Shown: positions 43,899 to 51,770 of the stretch, piece after piece
Layout: each line of letters opens with the position of its first letter
Position numbering within the stretch: position 1 is the stretch's first letter
From: Mesobacillus sp. AQ2
GTDB lineage: Bacteria; Bacillota; Bacilli; Bacillales; Cytobacillaceae
Direction: 5' to 3'
Assembly: GCF_030122805.1 (NCBI RefSeq)
Contig: NZ_CP126080.1
Span: 1,121,001 to 1,185,000, forward strand
DNA length: 64,000 bases
Notes under the pieces: generated by a model
The model's database searches: none
What the model saw: the letters and a program-made list of their open reading frames with translations, nothing else
Told to the model about the DNA's origin: nothing
Position numbers and translations under genes: made by a program

Positions 43899-45470
43899 AT
43901 GAGCACAACGATCGGCAAGATTTTTGACCTGACCGTAATGAAGTTCCCGAACAAGGAAGCCCTCTATGATGTCCGCAAGAATGTCCGCTTTACGTACAGT
44001 GAATGGAATGACGAGGTGAACAGGCTCGCCAATGCGCTTCTTGCTGAAGGAGTGAAGAAGGGGGACCGTGTATCAACATTCACTTTCAATACTGAGGAGC
44101 TGGGCACAGCGTTTTTTGCATGTGCTAAGATTGGCGCAGTCTTCAATCCTATCAATTTCAGGCTGCTGGGGGAAGAGGTTGCGTTCATCCTGGGAGACGC
44201 TGCGCCGAAGGTTGTCCTTTTTGAGAAAGCGGTGGAACCGGTCATTGCTTCGATTGAAAACAGGTTCCCGCATATCTCTTTCTGGTATATCGACGAAGAT
44301 ACGCCTGATTATGCCCAGAGCTACCATGAAAAAGTAAATGCGGCAGATACGAAGCAGGTTCAAGTTGAAGTGAATGAAAATGACCTATACGCAATTATGT
44401 ACACAAGCGGTACGACTGGGAGGCCAAAAGGAGTCATGCACAAGCATCGCAATATGGTTGAGCAGAGTATGATTGTTGTCGGTTCAACTAAACTGGGTGC
44501 GAATGATAAAGGATTGGTGACTGCGCCAATGTTTCACTGCGCTGAACTGCATTGCGCCTTCCTGCCTAGAATCCATGTCGGCGGCAGCAATGTCATCCTC
44601 CATCAATTCGCACCAAAGAAAGTACTTGAGCTGATTGATTCGGAGAAAATCACGAAGTTCTTTGCCGCTCCAACAATGTGGAATATGCTTTTACAGGAGA
44701 AGCTGTCAGACTTTAATATCGAAAGCTTGAAGCTGGGATTGTATGGAGCCGCCCCGATGGCTCCGTCCCTTGTCCATGCCTGCCATGATCAGCTTGGCAT
44801 CAAGCTTGTCCAGGCATATGGTATGACGGAAATGGGACCGGCCATCACCTTTCTTTCTGAGGAAGACCAGCTGACAAAAGCAGGTGCTGCTGGCCAGGCA
44901 TGCCTGAACCACGAAATCCGGATTGTCCGCCCGAATGAGGATGGACCGTCCGATCCCGAAGACGTCCTTCCGCCTGGCGAAAGCGGTGAAATCATCGTCC
45001 ATGGTCCATGCATGATGTCAGGCTATTTCAATCGTGAAGAAGCAACAGAAAAAGCGATGTACAAGGGCTGGTACCATTCAGGTGATATTGGCTACCTCGA
45101 TGAAGAGGGTTATCTGTGGGTGAAGGACAGGGTGGATGACATGATCATCAGCGGCGGTGAAAATATTTATCCTCGCGAGGTCGAGGATGTTCTCCATGCC
45201 CATGAAGGTGTGCTTGATGTGGCGATTGTCGGGCAGCCGGATGACCGCTGGGGTGAATCTGTAACAGCCTTTGTCGTGAAAAAAGATCTGCAGGTAACGG
45301 AAGAAGCGTTGGATGAATGGTGCAAAAACAGTGACAGCCTGGCAAATTACAAACGCCCGCGCAAGTATCTGTTCGTTGAGGCACTGCCACGGAATGCGAG
45401 CGGGAAAATCCAGAAATTCATGCTGCGCAAGCAAATGGAGGAATTGTTTTCAAAAGGACAGCCGACTTAG
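43899..45470 (+). CDS. Acyl-CoA ligase, second paralogue
   Basis: A 523-residue class I adenylate-forming enzyme. YTSGTTGRPKG is near residue 168, the VQAYGMTEMGPA motif near 305, GWYHSGDIGYLDEEG near 390 and the catalytic lysine in RNASGKIQKFMLRKQ near 505. It is clearly different in sequence from the ligases before and after it, so the three may act on different acids. ATG 43899 is chosen because AGGAGG lies seven bases upstream; ATG 43893 is too close. Confidence 0.86.
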   Translation: MSTTIGKIFDLTVMKFPNKEALYDVRKNVRFTYSEWNDEVNRLANALLAEGVKKGDRVSTFTFNTEELGTAFFACAKIGAVFNPINFRLLGEEVAFILGDAAPKVVLFEKAVEPVIASIENRFPHISFWYIDEDTPDYAQSYHEKVNAADTKQVQVEVNENDLYAIMYTSGTTGRPKGVMHKHRNMVEQSMIVVGSTKLGANDKGLVTAPMFHCAELHCAFLPRIHVGGSNVILHQFAPKKVLELIDSEKITKFFAAPTMWNMLLQEKLSDFNIESLKLGLYGAAPMAPSLVHACHDQLGIKLVQAYGMTEMGPAITFLSEEDQLTKAGAAGQACLNHEIRIVRPNEDGPSDPEDVLPPGESGEIIVHGPCMMSGYFNREEATEKAMYKGWYHSGDIGYLDEEGYLWVKDRVDDMIISGGENIYPREVEDVLHAHEGVLDVAIVGQPDDRWGESVTAFVVKKDLQVTEEALDEWCKNSDSLANYKRPRKYLFVEALPRNASGKIQKFMLRKQMEELFSKGQPT

Positions 45471-45488
45471 TGGAAAGGATTTTCAATC

Positions 45489-46583
45489 ATGTTGAATGGT
45501 ATTAAAATCGTCGACTTCACGAATTATATCCCGGGCCCTTTTGCAACCCTGAGGCTGGCGGAACTTGGGGCGGAGATTGTCAAGGTTGAAGCACCCGGCG
45601 GAGACCCGGCAAGGAACACTGGACAAGGATATGTCTTCAACGCCCATAACCGCGGTAAAAAAAGCATCGTAATCGATTTGAAGCAGACGGAAGGAAAAAT
45701 GCTTGCCCTTGATTTGCTTGCGGAGGCGGATGTCATAGTTGAAAGCTTCAGACCAGGAGTGATGGAAAAGCTGGGTCTTGGCTATGGGGACGTAAAAAAG
45801 CACAACCCGGCCATCATCTATTGCTCGGTGACCGGCTACGGTTCAGGTGGAGAAATGAGCGGACTCGGCAGCCATGACCTGAATTACATGAGCTTGAGCG
45901 GGGCTTTGGCCCAGTTGAAGGACAGTACAGGAAGGCCGGTTCATCCAACCCATACTTTTTCCGACTATATCGGGGGATTGGCTGCGAGTGAACGGATTCT
46001 CGCAGCGCTGGTAGCAAGGGGGAGAACTGGAGAGGGAAGCTATCACTGTATCGCGATTGCCGACAGTATGGCTTCCCTGATGGCGAATCATGTGCTGATC
46101 GAAAAAGAGACGGGATACCAGCATGGCGTTTCAGTCCTGAACGGTACTGTCATCGGCTATGGGATTTACGAAACCAAGGACGGGCGCTATGTCAGCCTTG
46201 GGGCTCTAGAACCAAAATTTTGGAGTAATTTTTGCCATGCTGTTGGCCATCCGGATTGGCAGCCTGCGCATTATTCCAAACCGGAAGAATCCAATCCTGT
46301 CTACCTGGAGCTTGTTCAGTTGTTTAAAAGCAAATCGTTGTCAGAGTGGGCGGGATTCGGCATGGAAGTTGACTGCTGCCTGACCCCTGTCCTTGAGGCA
46401 GGCGAGTTGTCGGACTATCCATATTGGAAGGAAAAGAGCTTCATCCTGCCAGAAGGCCAAATTAAAATGCATGGCGATTTGCCAGCGCGGGAGAGTACGT
46501 CCTCTCCTGAAAAAGGAGAACAGACAGAAGAAATTATAAAAGAGTGGCTAGGTGCAGAAATCAGGTTAAATAAGAATTCTTAG
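45489..46583 (+). CDS. CaiB/BaiF family enzyme, alpha-methylacyl-CoA racemase-like
   Basis: A 364-residue family III CoA-transferase-fold protein. The catalytic set of alpha-methylacyl-CoA racemase appears conserved: H129 (GSHDLNYMSLSG), D159 (FSDYIGG) and E241 (GALEPKFW). Length and motif order match the racemase branch better than formyl-CoA transferase, which lacks the H/E pair. Such an enzyme turns (2R)- into (2S)-methyl-branched acyl-CoA so that dehydrogenases can act. With the LCAD-type dehydrogenase and HADH2-type SDR this suggests breakdown of methyl-branched acids. It starts 18 bp after the ligase. Confidence 0.85.
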   Translation: MLNGIKIVDFTNYIPGPFATLRLAELGAEIVKVEAPGGDPARNTGQGYVFNAHNRGKKSIVIDLKQTEGKMLALDLLAEADVIVESFRPGVMEKLGLGYGDVKKHNPAIIYCSVTGYGSGGEMSGLGSHDLNYMSLSGALAQLKDSTGRPVHPTHTFSDYIGGLAASERILAALVARGRTGEGSYHCIAIADSMASLMANHVLIEKETGYQHGVSVLNGTVIGYGIYETKDGRYVSLGALEPKFWSNFCHAVGHPDWQPAHYSKPEESNPVYLELVQLFKSKSLSEWAGFGMEVDCCLTPVLEAGELSDYPYWKEKSFILPEGQIKMHGDLPARESTSSPEKGEQTEEIIKEWLGAEIRLNKNS

Positions 46584-46607
46584 TGAGCGGAAGGGGAATG
46601 GACGGTT

Positions 46608-48227
46608 ATGATGAATGTTCCATTGACAGTAGGATCTCTTTTGGAAAGAGCAGAAAAGTTTTTCCCGAAAAAGCAGGTAGTGTCGAGGACACTATCAGGT
46701 ATTCACCGATTCACCTACAAGGAAATTGGCGAGCGGACCCGCAGACTTGCCAGCGCGCTTGAAAAGCTTGGTATCGAAAAAGGTGACCGTGTCGGCACTT
46801 TTGCCTGGAACCACCATCGTCACCTGGAAGTTTATTTTGCTGCACCTGGGATGGGAGCTGTGCTCCATACGATCAATATCCGACTATCTCCCGAGCATGT
46901 CTCATATATTATCAATCATGCTGAGGACAAGGTTTTGCTTGTCGATGAGGATCTTGTGCCGTTGATTGAGCGGAGCAAGGATCAATTTAAAACGGTGGAA
47001 GCATATATCATCATGACCGACAAAGACGAGCTGCCGGAAACAACATTGGAACCTGTCTATTCATATGAAGAATTATTGCGGGAATCAAGTCCAGAGTTTG
47101 AATTCCTAAAAGATTTAGATGAAAATGATCCGGCGGGAATGTGCTACACTTCAGCCACAACCGGCAACCCAAAGGGGGTTGTTTACTCCCATAGAGGTAT
47201 CGTACTCCACAGTTTCGCGTTTGGCCTGGCTGATACTGCTGCATTATCGGAAACAGATGTCGTCCTGCCGGTTGTCCCGATGTTTCATGCCAATGCCTGG
47301 GGTCTGCCTTTCGCCGCGACATGGTTCGGTTCGACCCAGGTGCTTCCCGGCCCGCTGTTCACCCCGAAGCTGCTGGCAGATTTGATTGAACAGGAGAAGG
47401 TCACCTTCACCGCAGGAGTACCGACAATCTGGCTAGGCCTGCTGAATGAACTTGAAAAAGGAAGCTATGATACATCATCGCTCAGATCGATTGTTTGCGG
47501 AGGTTCTGCTGCACCGCGCGGCATGATCAAAGCATTCGAAACGAAGTACAAAATCCCGTTCCTGCACGCATATGGCATGACTGAAACCACTCCCCTGACA
47601 ACAGTTTCCCGTTTGAAGAGCTATCAGGTTGGGCTAGAGGAAGATGAAATCCTCGACATCCGTTCAAAGCAGGGGCTGCTCGTTCCTGGCCTGGAGATGA
47701 AAGTCATCGGAGGAAATGGTGAAGTAAAGTGGGATGGAGAAGAAATGGGAGAACTGCTGCTGCGGGGGCCATGGATTGCGGACGAATATTATAAAGATGA
47801 ACGATCAGCAGATGCATTCCGTGATGGCTGGCTTTATACAGGCGATGTCGCCACAGTGGATGAAGAAGGCGTCATCAAGCTTGTTGACCGGACAAAGGAC
47901 TTAATCAAGAGCGGGGGCGAATGGATCTCATCCGTTGACCTTGAAAACGCCCTTATGGCGCATGATGCCGTGTTCGAAGCAAGTGTCGTAGCCGTTCCAC
48001 ATGAACAATGGCAGGAACGCCCGATTGCCTGTGTCGTCCTTAATGAGCAATACAAAGGTCAGGTCGACAAGGATGAGCTGCTAGAATTCATTGCACCCCA
48101 GTTCGCCAAGTGGTGGCTGCCAGATGATGTAGTGTTTATGGAAGAAATCCCGAAAACCTCCGTCGGAAAATTCCTGAAGCGGGCATTGAGGGACCAATTG
48201 AAAGACCATCTGGTGCAGAATTCATAA
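46608..48227 (+). CDS. Long-chain-type acyl-CoA ligase, third paralogue
   Basis: A 539-residue adenylate-forming ligase of the fatty-acid type. The P-loop-like motif reads YTSATTGNPKG near residue 173 (Ala for the usual Gly), HAYGMTETTPL near 322, DGWLYTGDVATVDEEG near 406 and the catalytic lysine in KTSVGKFLKRALRDQ near 520. The Ala variant is common in medium/long-chain ligases, so the enzyme should be active. It is the last gene of the operon before a ten-unit repeat array and terminator. Confidence 0.86.
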   Translation: MMNVPLTVGSLLERAEKFFPKKQVVSRTLSGIHRFTYKEIGERTRRLASALEKLGIEKGDRVGTFAWNHHRHLEVYFAAPGMGAVLHTINIRLSPEHVSYIINHAEDKVLLVDEDLVPLIERSKDQFKTVEAYIIMTDKDELPETTLEPVYSYEELLRESSPEFEFLKDLDENDPAGMCYTSATTGNPKGVVYSHRGIVLHSFAFGLADTAALSETDVVLPVVPMFHANAWGLPFAATWFGSTQVLPGPLFTPKLLADLIEQEKVTFTAGVPTIWLGLLNELEKGSYDTSSLRSIVCGGSAAPRGMIKAFETKYKIPFLHAYGMTETTPLTTVSRLKSYQVGLEEDEILDIRSKQGLLVPGLEMKVIGGNGEVKWDGEEMGELLLRGPWIADEYYKDERSADAFRDGWLYTGDVATVDEEGVIKLVDRTKDLIKSGGEWISSVDLENALMAHDAVFEASVVAVPHEQWQERPIACVVLNEQYKGQVDKDELLEFIAPQFAKWWLPDDVVFMEEIPKTSVGKFLKRALRDQLKDHLVQNS

Positions 48228-48279
48228 TGAATAATAACGGCAAAGTGCTGCTTGTGGGTGCGATTAGTTCATAAAGGTG

Positions 48280-48795
48280 CCCTTATGAGAAGGGAAACTC
48301 CAGTATAAGCGCACGAAAAGGAGAGAAAGGTGCCCTTATGGGAAGGGAAACACGTGTATAAGGGTACGAAAAGGAGAGAAAGGTGCCCTTATGAGAAGGA
48401 AAACTCCTGTATAAGGGTGCGATAAGGAGAGAAAGGTGCCCTTATGAGAAGGAAAACTCCTGTATAAGGGTGCGATAAGGAGAGAAAGGTGCCCTTATGA
48501 GAAGGGAAACTCCTGCATAAGGGTACGAAAAGGAGAGAAAGGTGCCCTTATGAGAAGGGAAACTCCTTTATAAGGGCACGAAAAGGAGAGAAAGGTGCCC
48601 TTATGAAAATGGAAACTCCTGCATAAGGGTACGAAAAGGAGAGAAAGGTGCCCTTATGAAAAGGGAAACTCCTGCATAAGGGTACGAAAAGGAGAGAAAG
48701 GTGCCCTTATGGGAAGGGAAACTCCTGTATAAGGGCACGAAAAGGAGAGAAAGGTGCCCTTATGAGAAGGGACATTCCTGCCTAAGGGCACTATT
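48280..48795. repeat. Tandem array, 10 units, exact 53-bp period, inverted-repeat units
   Basis: CCCTTATG starts at 48280, 48333 and so on to 48757, exactly 9 x 53 bp. In each unit CCCTTATG is followed after 16 bases by TATAAGGG or CATAAGGG, then by a purine-rich linker ending GGAGAGAAAGGTG. Stem word, 16-base gap and 53-bp period equal those of the 22.2-kb array, but inner and linker sequences are unrelated to it. It is untranslated and lies between the acyl-CoA operon and its terminator. Confidence 0.95.
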
Positions 48796-48835
48796 AACTC
48801 TTAAATGTAACCTTAGTGAATAACCTAATAAATGA

Positions 48836-48868
48836 GCCGGCTGTCAAAGTGCAGCCGGTTTTAATTTG
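48836..48868 (+). terminator. Terminator of the acyl-CoA operon
   Basis: CCGGCTG pairs with CAGCCGG around an eight-base loop, followed by TTTTAATTT. Confidence 0.8.
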
Positions 48869-48900
48869 AAAAAGAATTGCAAAAATCAGGAAAATGATTT

Positions 48901-48926
48901 AGTATTTAGTTAAATAACTAAATACT
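48901..48926. promoter_or_regulatory. Operator of SdpR
   Basis: A perfect palindrome with 12-bp arms (AGTATTTAGTTA and its complement) around AA. It lies 33 bp before the sdpR start, placed for autorepression as known for SdpR in B. subtilis. Confidence 0.85.
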
Positions 48927-48958
48927 TAAATTATCTCAAACAAAGGGAGGTATTTAGC

Positions 48959-49240
48959 TTGAATGATGCTTTCAAAGCACTTTCAGACCCTACCAGAAGA
49001 AAGATCCTCGATCTGTTGAAGGATAGGGATATGACTGCTGGAGAAATCGCAGACCAGTTTAACATGACAAAACCGAGTATCTCACAACACTTGAAGCTGC
49101 TGAAGAATGCCGGTTTGATCCAGGATGAGAAGCAGGGACAGTTCATCATTTATTCTCTTCATACGACTGTCTTCCAGGAGCTCATCAGCTGGGCGTTCAG
49201 CTTTACAGAAAATAATAAAGACCGGGAAGGGGAAAAATAA
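48959..49240 (+). CDS. sdpR: SdpR-like ArsR-family autorepressor
   Basis: A 93-residue winged-helix ArsR-type regulator. The recognition region is MTAGEIADQFNMTKPSISQHLKLLKNAG and there are no cysteine metal sites. It matches SdpR, which represses its own operon and is sequestered at the membrane by SdpI when SDP toxin is present. The start is TTG with AAAGGGAGG upstream. It is followed after one base by sdpI and preceded by a perfect palindromic operator. Confidence 0.87.
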   Translation: MNDAFKALSDPTRRKILDLLKDRDMTAGEIADQFNMTKPSISQHLKLLKNAGLIQDEKQGQFIIYSLHTTVFQELISWAFSFTENNKDREGEK

Positions 49241-49241
49241 A

Positions 49242-49874
49242 ATGAAAAAGCATGTATTGCCTTTGACTATGATCGGCCTCCTGATCCTTGCGTGGATTAT
49301 TGCGTTTCCGAAGCTGCCTGAACAAATGCCGATTCACTGGGATGTAAACGGGGAAGCAAATGGTTTTGCTTCTAAGCTCAATGCAATGTTCTCTACACTT
49401 GGTATCATGGTGATCCTGTATATATCCATGGCTTTCTTGCCAAAAGTAGATCCAAGGAAAACAAACTATAAGTACTTCTCGAAAAGTTATCGCATTATAT
49501 TAAATGCCATTATAGGAGTCCTTTTTGTCATCAACATACTGATGCTGGCAAATGCGATTGGGTATGATGTCCCTTTTGGCAGTATCGGCCCGCTGATTGT
49601 CGGAATTATCTTTATGATCCTTGGAAACTATATGCCTCAGGTCCGGTCTAACTTTTTCATTGGCATTCGAACTCCATGGACACTCAGCAGTGATGAAGTA
49701 TGGAAAAAGACACATCGGGCTGCTTCAAAAATCTTTTTCTTTGGCGGTCTGGCCATGATATTGGCTACCTTCGTTCCTGGTTATTGGAAGGAAGCAGTGC
49801 TTTTCAGCGTGATTGCCGTTACCGTCATTGCGCCTTATATTTATTCTTACGTTCTTTTCAATAGAAAGCTATAG
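49242..49874 (+). CDS. sdpI: SdpI-like immunity/signal-transduction membrane protein
   Basis: A 210-residue membrane protein with about six helices. The DUF1648-like start is PEQMPIHWDVNGEANGFASK, and the SdpI-type motif is GNYMPQVRSNFFIGIRTPWTLSSDEVWKKTHR near residues 128-160. In B. subtilis SdpI protects against the SdpC toxin and traps SdpR. No sdpABC toxin genes are near, so here it may be defensive against neighbours. ATG 49242 is just after the sdpR stop, with AAGGGG upstream; the longer frame overlaps sdpR. Confidence 0.87.
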   Translation: MKKHVLPLTMIGLLILAWIIAFPKLPEQMPIHWDVNGEANGFASKLNAMFSTLGIMVILYISMAFLPKVDPRKTNYKYFSKSYRIILNAIIGVLFVINILMLANAIGYDVPFGSIGPLIVGIIFMILGNYMPQVRSNFFIGIRTPWTLSSDEVWKKTHRAASKIFFFGGLAMILATFVPGYWKEAVLFSVIAVTVIAPYIYSYVLFNRKL

Positions 49875-49913
49875 AGATACCAAAGAAAGGAACTTGATGT
49901 CGGGGAGGAACAA

Positions 49914-50015
49914 ATGTTGACGGTCCAAAAAATGGATCGTTTTTTTATCTTTCAATTCAAAAAATTCACCAAAAAGAGTATGATAGAAGGTATAAAAATT
50001 CGGAAGACGAAATAA
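49914..50015 (+). CDS. Possible leader peptide ORF before the ABC exporter
   Basis: A 33-codon frame starts at ATG 49914 behind an excellent GGGGAGG ribosome site and stops at 50013-50015, 30 bp before the exporter gene. The product is very basic and amphipathic, with FFIFQFKKFTKK in the middle. The terminator hairpin at 49921-49947 lies inside the frame, so ribosome position would decide whether it forms. This is the arrangement of ribosome-mediated attenuation as in bmrB-bmrCD of B. subtilis. It may also be chance. Confidence 0.45.
   Translation: MLTVQKMDRFFIFQFKKFTKKSMIEGIKIRKTK
49921..49947 (+). terminator. Terminator or attenuator between sdpI and the ABC exporter
   Basis: CGGTCC pairs with GGATCG (one G-T pair) around seven bases, followed by eight T. 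It may end the sdpRI message or, given the overlapping small frame, attenuate the exporter operon. Confidence 0.7.
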
Positions 50016-50045
50016 CGTTATTGGTCAACTGGGGGTACGTTTTCT

Positions 50046-51770
50046 ATGAGTATATTTTCATTTGTAAAACCATATCGCATTCCAATCGCAGCTGCACTAA
50101 GCTTAATGCTTATCGAATTGGCTGTTGAACTTTTCCAGCCGCTTTTGATTGCTAAGATTATCGATGAAGGAATTGTCGCAAGGGATCTTGACACGGTCAT
50201 CAAATGGGGCGGAGTCATGCTTGGAATCTCCTTTCTTGCCTTTGCATCGGGTATTGCGAACTCGTTCATAGCTGCCCGTGCAGGCCAAAGTTTTGGCTTT
50301 GACCTTCGAGAAAAGCTGTTTGCGAAAGTCCAGGCTTTTTCGTTCACAAACTTCAGCCATTTCCCCTCCTCTTCTTTGATCACGAGGATCACCAATGATG
50401 TGACCCAGCTGCAGAATACGTTCTTCATGAGCCTGCGGATTGCGATGCGTGCCCCACTTCTTGTGATCGGGGGAATCATCATGGCCATGATGGTTCATGT
50501 GAAATTGGCCCTGCCGTTTGTCATCATCATCCCGCCACTGTTGATTTTCCTAATTTGGATCATGAGGAAGGCTGCAGGTTTATTTAAAAATGTTCAGAAG
50601 CGTCTTGACAGAGTGAATGGCGTAATGAGGGAAAACCTTGTTGGCATGAGGTTGATCAAAGCTTTTGCCAGGGGGAATTATGAAGGTACTAGATTTGAAA
50701 AAGCGAATAATAAACTAAGAGAACGAACAGTGTTTGCTTTGAGGGTGACTGAAGCAACGATTCCAGTGCTGCTGCTATTCATGAATTTAAGCGTCATTGC
50801 GGTTCTATGGTTTGGAAAAATAGACGTTCAGTCTGGCAGGGTGTCTGTAGGTGAAGTGGTCGCGATCGTGAACTACGCTGCGAGGATTACTGCTGCTTTT
50901 TCAATGTTTTCATGGATCATAATGGTATTCTCACGTTCCAGGGCATCGGCTGAGCGTGTAACGGAAGTACTGAATGAGGGAGTCGATCTTGAAGATACCG
51001 CTGGAAGCCAGGATGTATACGGAATTTCTGCAGGTAAAATTGAGTTTGATAAGGTCTCATTCCAGTTCCCAGACACCAATATTCCGATTCTTGCAGATTT
51101 ATCGTTTAAGATCGATCAGGGAGAAACCGTAGCGGTCCTTGGAGCGACCGGTGCGGGAAAAACGGCAATGTTCCAGCTTATCCCGCGCTTATACGATGTA
51201 ACAAGCGGAGAAATCCGAATCGATGGCAAGAATATTAAGGATCTTAAGCTTAAAAGTCTCAGGGAGGGAATCGGCTACGTTCCTCAGGAGGCATTGCTGT
51301 TCACCGGATCGATCAAGGAGAACCTCGCCTGGGGCAAGCAGGATGCGACCGAAGAGGAGTTGGTCAAGGCAGCATCAGATGCCCAAATCCACGAAACAAT
51401 CCAGAAACTGCCGAACAAATATGATACGCTTCTCGGGCAGAAAGGTGTCAACCTTTCGGGCGGACAGAAGCAGCGATTATCCATTGCTCGTGCATTGATT
51501 AAAAAACCCAAAATCCTTCTGCTCGATGACAGCACTAGTGCGCTGGATTTAAAAACAGAAGCAAAGCTGCTGCAAGCCATAAGCAAATATGAGTGTACAA
51601 CAGTCATCATTACACAAAAGATCAGCACCGCCAAGGAAGCTGATAAAATTCTCTTGCTGGAAGATGGAGCTTTAATTGGCTATGGCGACCATCAATACCT
51701 GCTCAAGCATTCTTCGCTTTATCAGGCAATCTACAACTCCCAGTTCGGGGAGGTGAAGGCAGGATGCTAA
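50046..51770 (+). CDS. yfiB: Heterodimeric ABC exporter subunit, YfiB-like (degenerate NBD)
   Basis: A 574-residue half-exporter with a six-helix type IV domain (about 1-310) and an NBD. Walker A is GATGAGKTA near 363 and the signature is LSGGQKQR near 470. Walker B reads ILLLDDSTSALD, with Asp for the catalytic Glu, as in the inactive-site member of heterodimeric exporters. The sequence looks most like B. subtilis YfiB. Such pairs expel drugs or lipids. The gene overlaps its partner by 7 bp. Start ATG follows GGGGGTA at a rather long distance. Confidence 0.85.
   Translation: MSIFSFVKPYRIPIAAALSLMLIELAVELFQPLLIAKIIDEGIVARDLDTVIKWGGVMLGISFLAFASGIANSFIAARAGQSFGFDLREKLFAKVQAFSFTNFSHFPSSSLITRITNDVTQLQNTFFMSLRIAMRAPLLVIGGIIMAMMVHVKLALPFVIIIPPLLIFLIWIMRKAAGLFKNVQKRLDRVNGVMRENLVGMRLIKAFARGNYEGTRFEKANNKLRERTVFALRVTEATIPVLLLFMNLSVIAVLWFGKIDVQSGRVSVGEVVAIVNYAARITAAFSMFSWIIMVFSRSRASAERVTEVLNEGVDLEDTAGSQDVYGISAGKIEFDKVSFQFPDTNIPILADLSFKIDQGETVAVLGATGAGKTAMFQLIPRLYDVTSGEIRIDGKNIKDLKLKSLREGIGYVPQEALLFTGSIKENLAWGKQDATEEELVKAASDAQIHETIQKLPNKYDTLLGQKGVNLSGGQKQRLSIARALIKKPKILLLDDSTSALDLKTEAKLLQAISKYECTTVIITQKISTAKEADKILLLEDGALIGYGDHQYLLKHSSLYQAIYNSQFGEVKAGC

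Noticed and set aside
43688..43927. Plus-strand small protein with PENSRKRKKRS repeats
   Set aside because: It is the translation of the 51-53-bp array and overlaps the start of the acyl-CoA ligase; no ribosome site.
48280..48795. CRISPR array
   Set aside because: Same reasoning: fillers are near-identical between units, so there are no unique spacers.
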